Under the pieces are notes generated by a model that saw nothing but the letters and a program-made list of their open reading frames with translations, did not search any database and was not told the origin of the DNA. Positions 35,796-44,460 of a stretch of DNA of 64,000 nt are shown here, piece by piece. Source of the stretch: Gaiellasilicea sp963789355 (GTDB lineage: Bacteria; Actinomycetota; Thermoleophilia; Gaiellales; Gaiellaceae). Within the stretch, counting starts at the first letter, position 1; every line of letters begins with the position of its first letter. The stretch spans positions 1-64,000 of the forward strand of contig CAWBKK010000001.1 of NCBI GenBank assembly GCA_963789355.1, written 5' to 3'. A program made the position numbers and the translations under genes.

Positions 35796-36272
35796 GTGGC
35801 GCGGATCGCGATCATCGTCCGCGGAATTCGGCGGCTCGCCTTCGCCGCGTCGGCCGGAGTCGTCCCGATCGCCCTACTCCTGCGCCGCGAGGACGGCTTC
35901 AACGCCCTGGATGCACTCGTCACCCTTCTGCTGCTGGCCCCGGCGGCGGTCGTCCTCCTCTTCGCGCAGGGCCTGCGGGAGCTGATCTCGCTTCCCGAGC
36001 GGCTGCGAACGCTCCCCGGCGAGGGCCAGGAGCGGCTCTCCGAGCTGGCGCGGATCGCCGGCGACGCACGAACCGCGAAAGCGAGGAGCACGCCGTTGCT
36101 GCTGTGGCGGCTTCGCGGCTCGATCGGCTCCGTGCGCGGCATCGCCGGGATCGCGCTGCCGCTTCGCGTGCTGACGCCCGCCTTTCTCGGCCTCACCGCG
36201 CTGGCAGCGCTCGCGTGCGTCGCCCTGGTCGGCGCCGGGCTGATCGCCCTGCTCGTGCTCGTGGTCGGCTGA
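35796..36272 (+). CDS. Two- to three-helix membrane protein of unknown function
   Basis: 158 residues from GTG. Hydrophobic segments near residues 12-28, 40-60 and 125-157 with a charged central region (LPERLRTLPGEGQERLSELARI). No recognised domain. Precedes the PQQ dehydrogenase by 37 bases. Confidence 0.7.
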   Translation: MARIAIIVRGIRRLAFAASAGVVPIALLLRREDGFNALDALVTLLLLAPAAVVLLFAQGLRELISLPERLRTLPGEGQERLSELARIAGDARTAKARSTPLLLWRLRGSIGSVRGIAGIALPLRVLTPAFLGLTALAALACVALVGAGLIALLVLVVG

Positions 36273-36309
36273 CGGGTTTGCATCCCATTGCCGTGGACAT
36301 ATCCGTGAC

Positions 36310-38553
36310 ATGGCACGGCGCGAGCGTCGAGGACGGGGCTGGTACGACGGCTTCATGGATGCGGGGATCTGGCTGCTCTTCGCCGCGCTCCTGCTGCCGG
36401 CCGGGATCGTCGGCTACGCGATCGGGAAGGATCAGGCGAGCGACGAGCCGGCGAAGGAGGCCGAGCAGGCGGCCGACAACGCCACGCAGACGCCACAGAT
36501 CGAGCCCGCCCCCGCCTTCGCGGCGGACGAGCTGCTGGAGGAGCCGAAAGAGGCGTGGCTGACGAACGGCGGCACGCTCCTGAACCAGCGCTACTCGCCG
36601 CTCGACGAGATCGACACGGGCAACGTCGGCGACCTGAAGGGCGTGTGGATGACCGACCTCGGCGGCTCCGGCACTGCCGCCAAGTACTCCGCGGAGGCGC
36701 AGCCGATCGTCTATCAGGGCGTGATGTACGTCCCGACCGGGGCCGACGACGTCTTCGCGGTCAGCGTCGAGACCGGCAAGGTGCTCTGGCGCTACGAGGC
36801 GAAGCTCGACCAGAAGATCAGCACCGTCTGCTGCGGCTGGCTCAGCCGCGGCGTCGCGCTCGGTGAGGGCAAGGTCTACCTCGGCCAGCTCGACGGCTCG
36901 CTCGTCGCGCTCGACCAGAGGACGGGAAAGCTCGCCTGGACGGCGCAGGTCGGCCGCTGGCAGGAGGGCTACACGATCACGGCGGCGCCGCTCTACTACG
37001 ACGGCCTCGTCTACACCGGCATCTCCGGCGGCGAGTTCTCGATCCGCGGCCGCATCCAGGCGTACGACGCGAAGACCGGCAAGGAGGTCTGGCGCTTCCA
37101 CACCGTCCCGGGCCCCGGCGAGGTCGGTCACGACACGTGGCCGCAGGACAACGACGCGTGGGAGCACGGCGGCGCCCCCGTCTGGCAGACGCCGGCCGTC
37201 GACCCCGAGCTCGGGCTCATGTACTTCTCGACCGGCAACGCCTCGCCCGACCTCGACGGCAGCCGCCGGGCGGGCGACAACCTCTTCGCCGCGTCGATCG
37301 TCGCCGTCGACGCGAAGACGGGCGAGTACCGCTGGCACTTCCAGCAGGTGCACCACGACATCTGGGACTACGACAGCCCGAGCCCGATCGTCCTCTTCGA
37401 CGCGGAGATCGACGGCGAGGAACGGAAGGGCCTCGGCGAGGCGTCCAAGACGGGTTGGGTCTACCTGCTCGACCGTGAGACCGGCGAGCCGCTGCTCCCG
37501 ATCGAGGAGAAGGCCGTGCCGCAGCTGGCCGGCCAGGCGACCGCGAAGACGCAGCCGATCCCGAGCTACCCGGCGCTCTTCTCGCACGAGGTCACGGCTG
37601 AGGACGTCGCGGAGATCCAGAAGATCGCGGACGCGAACAGGAAGAAGGGCCAGCCGAGGCAGAAGGTCGTCAAGGGCGGCATCTACACCCCCTTCGGCGA
37701 GACGATCACGGCGATCGTCCCCGGCCCGCAGGGCGGCACGAACTGGCAGCCGTCGAGCTACAACCCCGAGACAGGGCTGATGTACGTCTGCGCCATGCGC
37801 AGCGTCTCCGGCTACTCCTCCAAGAACGAGGAGCTCCCCGCAGGCAAGCAGGGTCAGACCGCCGACCTCGGCAGTGTCTTCACCACCACCGGCTTCGGAG
37901 CCCAGGAGGGCTACTTCGTCGCGATCGACGTCACGACCGGCGAGAAGGTGTGGGAGAAGCGCTGGCCGGAGTCGTGCTACTCGGGCTCCGTCACCACCGG
38001 TGGGAACCTCGTCTTCGTCGGCCGCAACGGCGGGCAGCTCGAGGCGTACAACGCCGAGAACGGCGATGGTCCGCTCTGGAGCTTCCAGACGGGCGCCGGC
38101 GCCAACAACACGGTCACGGTCTTCGAGCAGGACGGCACCCAGTACCTCGCCTTCCTCGCCGGCGGCAACGCGCTGGCGGCAACGCAGCATGGCGACAACC
38201 TCTGGCTCTTCTCGCTCGACGGCACCATGACCGAGGTCTCGGCCGGCGGCGAGGGCGAGGGAACCGGTCATGCGGGCCAGAGTCCCACCGAGCCGACGGA
38301 AGAGACCTCGGGTGACCCGGAGGCGGGCGCGTCGGTCTGGAGCGACAACTGCGCCGGCTGTCACGGCCTCGACGGCGGCGGCGCCAACGGCGGCCCGAAT
38401 CTGATCGGCAACGAGCAGGCGCTGGAACCGGATCTCGTTCGCGCTCAGGTGACGAACGGCGGCGGCGGGATGCCGGCCTTCAAGGACACGCTCTCCGAGC
38501 AGCAGATCTCGGACGTGACGTCGTACGTGACCGATCGGATCGCCAACAAGTAG
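36310..38553 (+). CDS. PQQ-dependent dehydrogenase fused to cytochrome c
   Basis: 747 residues. One N-terminal transmembrane anchor (GIWLLFAALLLPAGIVGYAIG), then an eight-bladed quinoprotein propeller with tryptophan-docking repeats (GKVLWRYEAK, GKLAWTAQVG, GKEVWRFHTV, GEKVWEKRW). VCCGW is the vicinal disulphide that packs on PQQ; WPQDNDAWEHGGAPVWQTPAVD and HHDIWDYDSPSP are typical of this branch. A Gly/Glu/Thr linker leads to a C-terminal class I cytochrome c (CAGCH haem motif, axial Met in GGGMPAF). Oxidises alcohols or similar outside the membrane and passes electrons within the same chain. The substrate is not readable. Confidence 0.92.
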   Translation: MARRERRGRGWYDGFMDAGIWLLFAALLLPAGIVGYAIGKDQASDEPAKEAEQAADNATQTPQIEPAPAFAADELLEEPKEAWLTNGGTLLNQRYSPLDEIDTGNVGDLKGVWMTDLGGSGTAAKYSAEAQPIVYQGVMYVPTGADDVFAVSVETGKVLWRYEAKLDQKISTVCCGWLSRGVALGEGKVYLGQLDGSLVALDQRTGKLAWTAQVGRWQEGYTITAAPLYYDGLVYTGISGGEFSIRGRIQAYDAKTGKEVWRFHTVPGPGEVGHDTWPQDNDAWEHGGAPVWQTPAVDPELGLMYFSTGNASPDLDGSRRAGDNLFAASIVAVDAKTGEYRWHFQQVHHDIWDYDSPSPIVLFDAEIDGEERKGLGEASKTGWVYLLDRETGEPLLPIEEKAVPQLAGQATAKTQPIPSYPALFSHEVTAEDVAEIQKIADANRKKGQPRQKVVKGGIYTPFGETITAIVPGPQGGTNWQPSSYNPETGLMYVCAMRSVSGYSSKNEELPAGKQGQTADLGSVFTTTGFGAQEGYFVAIDVTTGEKVWEKRWPESCYSGSVTTGGNLVFVGRNGGQLEAYNAENGDGPLWSFQTGAGANNTVTVFEQDGTQYLAFLAGGNALAATQHGDNLWLFSLDGTMTEVSAGGEGEGTGHAGQSPTEPTEETSGDPEAGASVWSDNCAGCHGLDGGGANGGPNLIGNEQALEPDLVRAQVTNGGGGMPAFKDTLSEQQISDVTSYVTDRIANK

Positions 38554-38611
38554 GCAACGGCCTGCGGCTGGATCTTAGGCCGCTCTCATACGGGTCCGGC
38601 AGGCTGTGCCC

Positions 38612-39223
38612 ATGACCGATCACGAGAGACGACTCACCCGCCGCCGGCTCCTCGAGCTCGGCCTCGTTCTCCCCCCGCTCGCCGTCGTCGCCGGGCACAC
38701 CGACCTCTTCTCCTCCCCCGCGCTCGCTGCGACGCCGACCATCCTCGACGCCGACGACGATCCGACTCCCCAGCTGACCGAAGGCCCGTACTTCACCCCC
38801 AACTCCCCCAGGCGCAAGTCGATCGTCCCCGCCGGCGCGGCCGGCACGCGGCTCACCCTGACCGGCCGCGTGCTGACCACCGCCGGCAAGCCGATTTCGA
38901 GAGCGCTGATCGACTTCTGGCAAGCCGACGCCAGGGGCGCCTACGACAACAGTGGGAACCGATTCCGGGGGCACCAGCTGACGAACGCGAAGGGCCAGTA
39001 CTCGCTCGTCACCGTCGTCCCCGGCCTCTACCCGGGACGGACGAAGCACATCCACGTGAAGGTGCAGGCGCCGGGCAAGCCCGTGCTGACGACGCAGCTC
39101 TTCTTCCCCGGCGTCGCCGGCAACCGCATCGACTCGATCTTCGACATGGACTGCCTCGTCAAGCGCTGGCGCGTCGCGAACGGCCGCCGCCTCGCCACGT
39201 TCGACTTCGTCCTCGACGTCTGA
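38612..39223 (+). CDS. Tat-exported intradiol ring-cleavage dioxygenase-like protein
   Basis: 203 residues. Tat-type signal (RRLTRRRLLELGLVLPPLAVVA), then LTEGPYFTPNSPRRK, LTGRVLTTAGKPISRALIDFWQADARGAYDN and the iron-ligand block TKHIHVKVQAPG. Two Tyr and two His ligands expected for Fe(III) intradiol dioxygenases are present (GPYF, AYDN region, KHIHV). Exported members occur in actinobacteria; substrate unknown. It follows the PQQ enzyme by 58 bases. Confidence 0.85.
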   Translation: MTDHERRLTRRRLLELGLVLPPLAVVAGHTDLFSSPALAATPTILDADDDPTPQLTEGPYFTPNSPRRKSIVPAGAAGTRLTLTGRVLTTAGKPISRALIDFWQADARGAYDNSGNRFRGHQLTNAKGQYSLVTVVPGLYPGRTKHIHVKVQAPGKPVLTTQLFFPGVAGNRIDSIFDMDCLVKRWRVANGRRLATFDFVLDV

Positions 39224-39283
39224 CGCGCGCCTGGCGTCGGACGTCGTTGCGAACGTTCGGAAAAGCCTCACGTTCTTTTCCTC

Positions 39284-39312
39284 TTGACATGGCGCAGGAA
39301 AGTCGGCAAACT
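39284..39312 (+). promoter_or_regulatory. Promoter candidate before the small-ORF region
   Basis: TTGACA at 39284-39289, a 17-base spacer, then CAAACT at 39307-39312. The -35 is perfect, the -10 is weak. The 423 bases from 39224 to 39646 are clearly lower in GC than the rest of the window and hold this promoter, one 17-codon ORF and nothing else I can name. Confidence 0.5.
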
Positions 39313-39365
39313 CTTTGGTTCGCAGCTGGGCACTCTGTTCAGCTGGATCGGGAAAGGAGGCCAAT

Positions 39366-39419
39366 GTGATTTACGCGAATACCACGAGCGTCGCTTGGCC
39401 TCTCGCTTTCGCGGCGTAG
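39366..39419 (+). CDS. 17-residue leader-peptide candidate
   Basis: GTG at 39366 five bases after a perfect AGGAGG; product VIYANTTSVAWPLAFAA then TAG. An overlapping ATGTGA start-stop pair sits two bases earlier. About 230 untranslated bases separate it from the next SD and ORF (39647), the layout of a regulatory leader. No repeated codon that would name a sensed amino acid. Confidence 0.35.
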   Translation: MIYANTTSVAWPLAFAA

Positions 39420-39646
39420 AGCGCCACCCCGTTCAACTCTCCGGACGCTGAATCGGCCGACAGATTGTCGGTGCCGCCGGCATCGGCGTTCCGCGTGAGC
39501 CAGTGCTCCCGAAAGCGCAAATGGCAACTGCCTTTCGAGAGCAGTCAATCCTCTAGAGAAGGAATCGTCTGTGTGCAATGCATCAGTCGCACCTGCGTGC
39601 TCAATCCGGCTCGATCAATCCACACGTTTGGAAAGGAGGAAATACG

Positions 39647-39835
39647 ATGCTGCATTTCGAGGCAGTTCAGCAGCTGTGCCATGACCGTGGCCACCAGCTC
39701 CGGCAAGAAGCCGCGGCGGAACGACTGGCGCTGCAGGCCCGCGGCCGTCGGCGGCACGCGCGACGATTCGCGTTCCACGCCGCCCTCGACCTGCTGTACC
39801 GCGGTCGGGCAAAGAACGATGGCGTCCACGCCTAG
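39647..39835 (+). CDS. 62-residue basic helical protein
   Basis: ATG 7 bases after AGGAGG (39634-39639). Sequence begins MLHFEAVQQLCHDRGHQLRQ and is Arg-rich (RGRRRHARRFAF). The ribosome site and low-GC leader support it being translated. Function unknown; possibly nucleic-acid binding because of its charge. Confidence 0.55.
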   Translation: MLHFEAVQQLCHDRGHQLRQEAAAERLALQARGRRRHARRFAFHAALDLLYRGRAKNDGVHA

Positions 39836-39928
39836 CTCCAATCCGCGCGCTGCGCGCCCCGAGGCTCGTCGAGCGTTCGATCGGCCTCTAGGGCGTGTGG
39901 CGCGCGGTCATTGGTCGGCCGCTGGCAG

Positions 39929-39999
39929 AGGCGCCGACCAGAATCGAACTGGTGTGCGAGGCTTTGCAGGCCTCTGCCTAACCACTCGGCCACGGCGCC
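39929..39999 (-). tRNA. tRNA-Cys (anticodon GCA)
   Basis: Reading the minus strand from 39999: acceptor GGCGCCG pairs with CGGCGCC at 39930-39936, D-loop GAGTGGTTAGGCA, anticodon arm with loop CTGCAAA, and T-loop GTTCGATTC. CCA is not encoded. 71 bases, normal for tRNA-Cys. Confidence 0.95.
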
Positions 40000-40090
40000 G
40001 TGGCTGGCGCATGGTAGCGAGCCGGTTCGCGCGTATCCGGCCCAGTGGAAAAGCCGTTGTATCTACGTCAACTGCATACAGGAGGCCCGA

Positions 40091-40156
40091 ATGTACATCG
40101 GTGGCGGACTACTCACGCTCATCGTCGTCATCCTGCTTCTGGTCTGGATTCTCTAG
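40091..40156 (+). CDS. 21-residue hydrophobic membrane peptide
   Basis: AGGAGG six bases before ATG 40091. Product MYIGGGLLTLIVVILLLVWIL, a single transmembrane helix ending at a TAG. I recall very similar tiny proteins as recurrent in actinobacteria. A strong hairpin follows 12 bases after the stop, making this a complete monocistronic unit. Confidence 0.65.
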   Translation: MYIGGGLLTLIVVILLLVWIL

Positions 40157-40167
40157 ACGACGTTTTC

Positions 40168-40190
40168 CGGGCGCCCCATGCGGGCGCCCG
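40168..40190 (+). terminator. Hairpin after the 21-residue membrane peptide
   Basis: 8-bp GC stem (40168-40175 with 40183-40190), 7-base loop, followed by TTGCGTAGT. T-run is short, so termination strength is uncertain. Confidence 0.5.
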
Positions 40191-40204
40191 TTGCGTAGTC
40201 CCGG

Positions 40205-40297
40205 CTAGTCCTGCGCGGTCTCGGGCCGCTCGGGCACGAGAAAGGTCAGCAGACCCGGGATCATCAGGACGAGCAGCGCGGCGATCAACGTCTCCAT
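40205..40297 (-). CDS. 30-residue membrane peptide (tentative)
   Basis: ATG at 40297, product METLIAALLVLMIPGLLTFL then VPERPETAQD. One hydrophobic helix. No good Shine-Dalgarno; it starts 5 bases after the TPR gene's stop on the same strand, so it could be translated by coupling. Kept because of position and composition. Confidence 0.35.
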   Translation of the reverse strand: METLIAALLVLMIPGLLTFLVPERPETAQD

Positions 40298-40301
40298 GTC
40301 G

Positions 40302-41510
40302 CTACAACGACGCTCCCCTCGCCTGCGTTACGGGAGGCGCTGCTCGGGGGTCGGATAGCGCTTCGGCCGCCTGGCGGTAGAGCCCGGCGGCACTGACGGC
40401 GTCGTCGCGATCGAGCGCGAGCTCGCCCCGCGCCATCCAGGCGGCGGCAAGTAGGCTCGGCGACGCGCTCTCCGCGAAGGACGCCTCGGCGGCGAGGAAC
40501 GACGTGTCCGCCTCGGGCGTCCTGCCCAGCTCCATCAGCGCGCGGCCGAGGACGAGCTGAACCTTGCCGGCTTCCTCGCGGACGTCGTCACCGACGCCGA
40601 GCAGCTCGAGCGCGGTGCGGGCTTGCTCCGCTGCCAGCTCGGGCTTGCCGGTGCGGAGGTACACCTGGGACAGCGAGGAGACGGCGTGGCCCGTCTCGAC
40701 CTCGCCGGCGGCGTCGACGAGCGTCGAGACCGCCTGCCGCAGGAACCCGATCGCCTCCTCGTGCCGACCGAGCTGGAACGTGATCCCCCCGAGGTCGCTG
40801 AGGACGCGGCCGACGTTGGCGCGATCGCCGACCTGGGCGAAGAGGTCTCGCGCCTTCTCGGCGTAGCAGCGGGCGACGAGGAACCTTCCTTCCCGCTCCG
40901 CGATCGACGCCGCGCGGAAGTTGATGCCGGCGGCTCCGGCGCGGTCGCCGATCGAGTCGCACAGCTCGAGCGCGACCTCGATGTCCGCCCGGGCGGCGTT
41001 GAAGTCGCCCTGGCGCTCGTAGCACTGCGAGCGCCAGTCGTAGATCTCGGCACGCAGGCGGTCGCTCGACCGCCGCGACCGGTGGCAGAGCTCGAGTGCG
41101 AGCGTCAGATCGTTCACGGCCCGCGAGATCGAGCCGCGCTTCACCCGTACGGCACCGATGCGGCAGAGCACGCCGGCGCGGTCGACGTCGTTGAAGCCGG
41201 GGCGGCTCGTGATCTGCTTCGCCGTCTTCAGCCTGGCGAGCGCATCGTCGAGCTCGCCTCGGTGCATCCGCGCCCACGAGTCGGCGAGCAGAGCCCGCAG
41301 CGCGAGGTTCGGATACTGGGCCGGGAAGATCGTCACCTCGTCCAGGACCGCGACAACATCGTCGTAATGCGCGCTTCGGAGCGCGACCTCGGCGCCGGCA
41401 ATCCTCTTCTCGAGCACGTCGAGCTCGTCGTCGCGAAAGACATCCGTGACGGGCGGGAAGCGAATGGGTCCGGCCATGGCCGGAAGCGTGAGCGCCGCAG
41501 GCTCGTTCAT
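40302..41510 (-). CDS. Cytosolic tetratricopeptide-repeat protein
   Basis: 402 residues from ATG 41510. At least eight TPR-like helix pairs (for example YDWRSQCYERQGDFNAARAD, VLSDLGGITFQLGRHEEAIG, AVSSLSQVYLRTGKPELAAEQ). No signal peptide and no visible DNA-binding domain at either end. A protein-interaction scaffold of unknown partner. 196 bases separate it from the divergent secreted-protein gene. Confidence 0.82.
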   Translation of the reverse strand: MNEPAALTLPAMAGPIRFPPVTDVFRDDELDVLEKRIAGAEVALRSAHYDDVVAVLDEVTIFPAQYPNLALRALLADSWARMHRGELDDALARLKTAKQITSRPGFNDVDRAGVLCRIGAVRVKRGSISRAVNDLTLALELCHRSRRSSDRLRAEIYDWRSQCYERQGDFNAARADIEVALELCDSIGDRAGAAGINFRAASIAEREGRFLVARCYAEKARDLFAQVGDRANVGRVLSDLGGITFQLGRHEEAIGFLRQAVSTLVDAAGEVETGHAVSSLSQVYLRTGKPELAAEQARTALELLGVGDDVREEAGKVQLVLGRALMELGRTPEADTSFLAAEASFAESASPSLLAAAWMARGELALDRDDAVSAAGLYRQAAEALSDPRAAPPVTQARGASL

Positions 41511-41706
41511 TCCTCGCGCATCCTGGTCGAGTCTCGGTCCGTCGTCGATTCCCGCGTCCGCCCGACCCCCATCCCCGATCCGGCGTATGGCTTGTAACGC
41601 GGGAAGATGACTCTTACGGGGGATGACCACCCGCGCCGGCCAGCCGACGATGCGTCCAGGCGGCACGGTCGACGACTCGCAACACGACGCTCTCGGAGGT
41701 CTTCCA

Positions 41707-42678
41707 GTGCACGCTCGCCTCTTCGCCCTCATCGCCCTCGCGGGCTTGTCCCTCACGGCCACCGCCGCCGGATCGCTCGACGCCGGCGCCAGCCTCCGTT
41801 TCGGCTTCGTGCCGCAACGTGCCTTCCAGGGTCAGCCGGCGTCGCTTTCGGTCGTCGTGCGCCCCACGGGCGTCCGCTGCGCGGCCAGCATCCGCTACGC
41901 GGATCGTGCGCTACAGAGTCTGCCCTCGGTCGTCGCCCGGGCCGGCAAGGCCAGCTGGCGCTGGCAGATTCCGGCGAAGGTGAAGCTCGGCTCCGCGACG
42001 GCGACGGTCTCGTGCGGCCGCGCCGGCAAGTCCGCTCGCAGCTTCGTCGTCGCAGGCCCGCCGACTGCGCCCGCGAGGATCGTGCTACAGAAGCACGGGT
42101 TCTCGCAGCGCGTGGTCTTCACGACCCGTCGCGTCAGCTACGGGATCGAGCTGGCGAATCCGTCCCCCGAGAACGACGCGCTCGACGTCAACGTCCTGAT
42201 CAACTTCGTAGGCGCCACGAACCGGGTGGTCAACACCGAGTCCGTCGACATCAAGGCGGTCGGCGCGGGCACGGTCTACTACCTCGGCGGCTCGACGTCG
42301 ATCCCGGACGCATCGCCCGTCTCGAAGCTCGAGATCGTGACCCGCATCACCGGCCAGGCGCCGAAGCGCAAGCTCGGGCCCGGGTTTGCCGACGTCCTCG
42401 TGCAGGCGCAGTCGTACGATCCGGCGTGGACCGGAGCCGTGGTCGGGCAGATCGTCAACGACCACCCGACGATGCTGCTGACGCAGACGCAGGTCTCAAC
42501 CGTGGTCTACGACTCCGCCGGGAACGTCATCGGCGGCACGACGGGCGGCAGCTACGGCAAGCTCCTTCCCGGCGTCAGGGCGTACTTCCAGGCGACAAAC
42601 GGCGCCGACGCGATTCCGTACGACCGCGTCGCTGCTGCGAGCGTGTCGACCTTCGGAACCTACGAGGCGACGAGCTAG
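41707..42678 (+). CDS. Secreted beta-rich protein of unknown function
   Basis: 323 residues from GTG 41707 with GGAGG upstream. Signal peptide (LFALIALAGLSLTATAAG), one disulphide-capable Ig-like part (VRCAASIRYADRA, ATVSCGRAG), then a second beta-rich domain with YGIELANPSPENDALDVNVLINFV resembling FxLYD-type extracellular domains. It lies directly before the GspE/PilB ATPase, so it may be a substrate or part of that surface system (inference). Confidence 0.7.
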   Translation: MHARLFALIALAGLSLTATAAGSLDAGASLRFGFVPQRAFQGQPASLSVVVRPTGVRCAASIRYADRALQSLPSVVARAGKASWRWQIPAKVKLGSATATVSCGRAGKSARSFVVAGPPTAPARIVLQKHGFSQRVVFTTRRVSYGIELANPSPENDALDVNVLINFVGATNRVVNTESVDIKAVGAGTVYYLGGSTSIPDASPVSKLEIVTRITGQAPKRKLGPGFADVLVQAQSYDPAWTGAVVGQIVNDHPTMLLTQTQVSTVVYDSAGNVIGGTTGGSYGKLLPGVRAYFQATNGADAIPYDRVAAASVSTFGTYEATS

Positions 42679-42723
42679 CCGGAGCGGGTCCAGGAACGGC
42701 GCGTTCCAGCCGATAAGGAGCGC

Positions 42724-44409
42724 ATGAGCACTCCCGCCCCCGGGCTCAACTGGATTCCGCTCGGCCAGTTGCTCGTCGACGGTCGCATCCTCACGGAGGA
42801 GCAGCTGCGCCGCGCGCTCGAGGTCAAGGCCCCCGGGCAGCGGCTCGGCGAGGTCGTCGTCGAGCTCGGCTTCACGACCGAGCGCGCGATCGCCGGCGCT
42901 CTGGCCGAGCAGTACGAGCTGGAATACGTCGACCTCGACGACGCGCAGCTCGACAAGGCGGCGGTCGCGCTCCTGCCCGAGGAGCTCGCACGGCGCTACG
43001 AAGCGCTGCCGCTGAGAATCCTCGAGGACGGGACGCCGTTGCTCGCCGTCACCGACCCGACGAACCTCGCCACCGCGGACGACCTCCGCTTCGCGCTCGG
43101 CTCCAACTTCCGGATCGCGGTCGCCGAGCGAGGTCAGATCGACTTGGCGATCGCGCGCGCCTACCGCCGCTCGCTGCAGCTGATCACCGAGGAGCACGAC
43201 AATGACTCGCCCGAGGAGGAGCGGATCAACGACATCCGCAACCTTGCCTCGAGCACGCCGACGATCAATCTCGTCAACTCGCTCTTGACGACGGCGCTCG
43301 AGGAAGGCGCTTCCGACATCCACTTCGAGCCGCGCCGCGAGGACATGCTCGTCCGGATCCGCGTCGACGGCGTGATGCGGGAGCTCACGGCCGTGCCGCG
43401 GCACATGCAGGCCGCGGTCACGAGCCGGCTCAAGATCATGGGCAAGCTCGACATCGCCGACCGCCGCGCGCCCAAGGACGGCCGCGTGACGGCATTCTTC
43501 GGCAGCGGCCACATCGACATGCGAATCGCCGTCCTCGCGACGACACACGGCGAGCAGGTCGTGCTGCGGATCCTCGGCGGCACAGGGCACCGGCCCTCGA
43601 TCGCGCGTCTGGAGATGGAGCCGTCGGCCGAGGCGGCGTTCGTGACGGCGATCGAGCAGCCGTACGGCACCGTGATCGTCTGCGGGCCGACGGGGTCCGG
43701 GAAGACGACGACCCTCTATGGCGCCGTCGACCACCTGAACCGCAGCGACCGCGTCGTGATCACGATCGAGGATCCGGTCGAGTACCGGCTCGACGGGATC
43801 AACCAGATCGAGGTCGACGTCAAGGGCGGCCTCACCTTCGCGAGCGGCCTGCGCACGATCCTCCGCTCCGACCCCGATGTCCTGCTCGTCGGCGAAGTCC
43901 GGGACCCGGAGACGGCGTCGATCGCGATCCAGGCCGCAATGACCGGACATCTCGTGCTCACGTCGCTGCACGCCCACAACGCCGCGAGCGCGATTGCCCG
44001 CCTGCGCGACATGGGCGTCGACACGTCCCTGCTCGCGAGCTCGCTCAACGCGGTCGTCGCCCAGCGCCTCGCCCGCCGCCTGTGTGTCCACTGCCGGCGG
44101 GAGTACACGGCCGACACGGAAGAGCTGGGAGTCGCCAAGGCGACCGTGGCCCGAGAGGTGCCTCTCTACGCCGCCGTCGGCTGCGCCAAGTGCCAGGGAA
44201 CGGGGTACGCCGGGCGTGTGGCGCTCCGCGAGGTGATGGGAGTGCACGGCGAGGTCCGCGCGCTCGTCGAGAGGTCGGCTGACGAAATCTTCGCCGCCGC
44301 CGTGCGACAGGGCATGACGACGCTCCGGGACGACGGCATGCGCCTCGCCCTCGCCGGCATCTCCTCGGTCGAGGAGATCCGCCGCGTCACCGGCATCCGG
44401 CTGATCTGA
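42724..44409 (+). CDS. GspE/PilB-type secretion or type IV pilus ATPase
   Basis: 561 residues. N-terminal T2SSE_N/MshEN domain (GQLLVDGRILTEEQLRRAL, GFTTERAIAGALAEQYELEYVDL), then the ATPase: Walker A GPTGSGKTTTLYGAV, Asp box ITIEDPVEYRLDGI, Walker B LLVGEVRDPETA, His box LTSLHAHNA. Zinc tetracysteine CVHCRREY...CAKCQGTG is intact. It powers pilin or pseudopilin assembly from the cytosol. No pilC, pilM or pilin gene is beside it. Confidence 0.94.
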   Translation: MSTPAPGLNWIPLGQLLVDGRILTEEQLRRALEVKAPGQRLGEVVVELGFTTERAIAGALAEQYELEYVDLDDAQLDKAAVALLPEELARRYEALPLRILEDGTPLLAVTDPTNLATADDLRFALGSNFRIAVAERGQIDLAIARAYRRSLQLITEEHDNDSPEEERINDIRNLASSTPTINLVNSLLTTALEEGASDIHFEPRREDMLVRIRVDGVMRELTAVPRHMQAAVTSRLKIMGKLDIADRRAPKDGRVTAFFGSGHIDMRIAVLATTHGEQVVLRILGGTGHRPSIARLEMEPSAEAAFVTAIEQPYGTVIVCGPTGSGKTTTLYGAVDHLNRSDRVVITIEDPVEYRLDGINQIEVDVKGGLTFASGLRTILRSDPDVLLVGEVRDPETASIAIQAAMTGHLVLTSLHAHNAASAIARLRDMGVDTSLLASSLNAVVAQRLARRLCVHCRREYTADTEELGVAKATVAREVPLYAAVGCAKCQGTGYAGRVALREVMGVHGEVRALVERSADEIFAAAVRQGMTTLRDDGMRLALAGISSVEEIRRVTGIRLI

Positions 44410-44460
44410 GCTCTCCACGTCGGATTTGAGCGAAGTCGCGTGCCGTGGCAGGCTGAGCGA

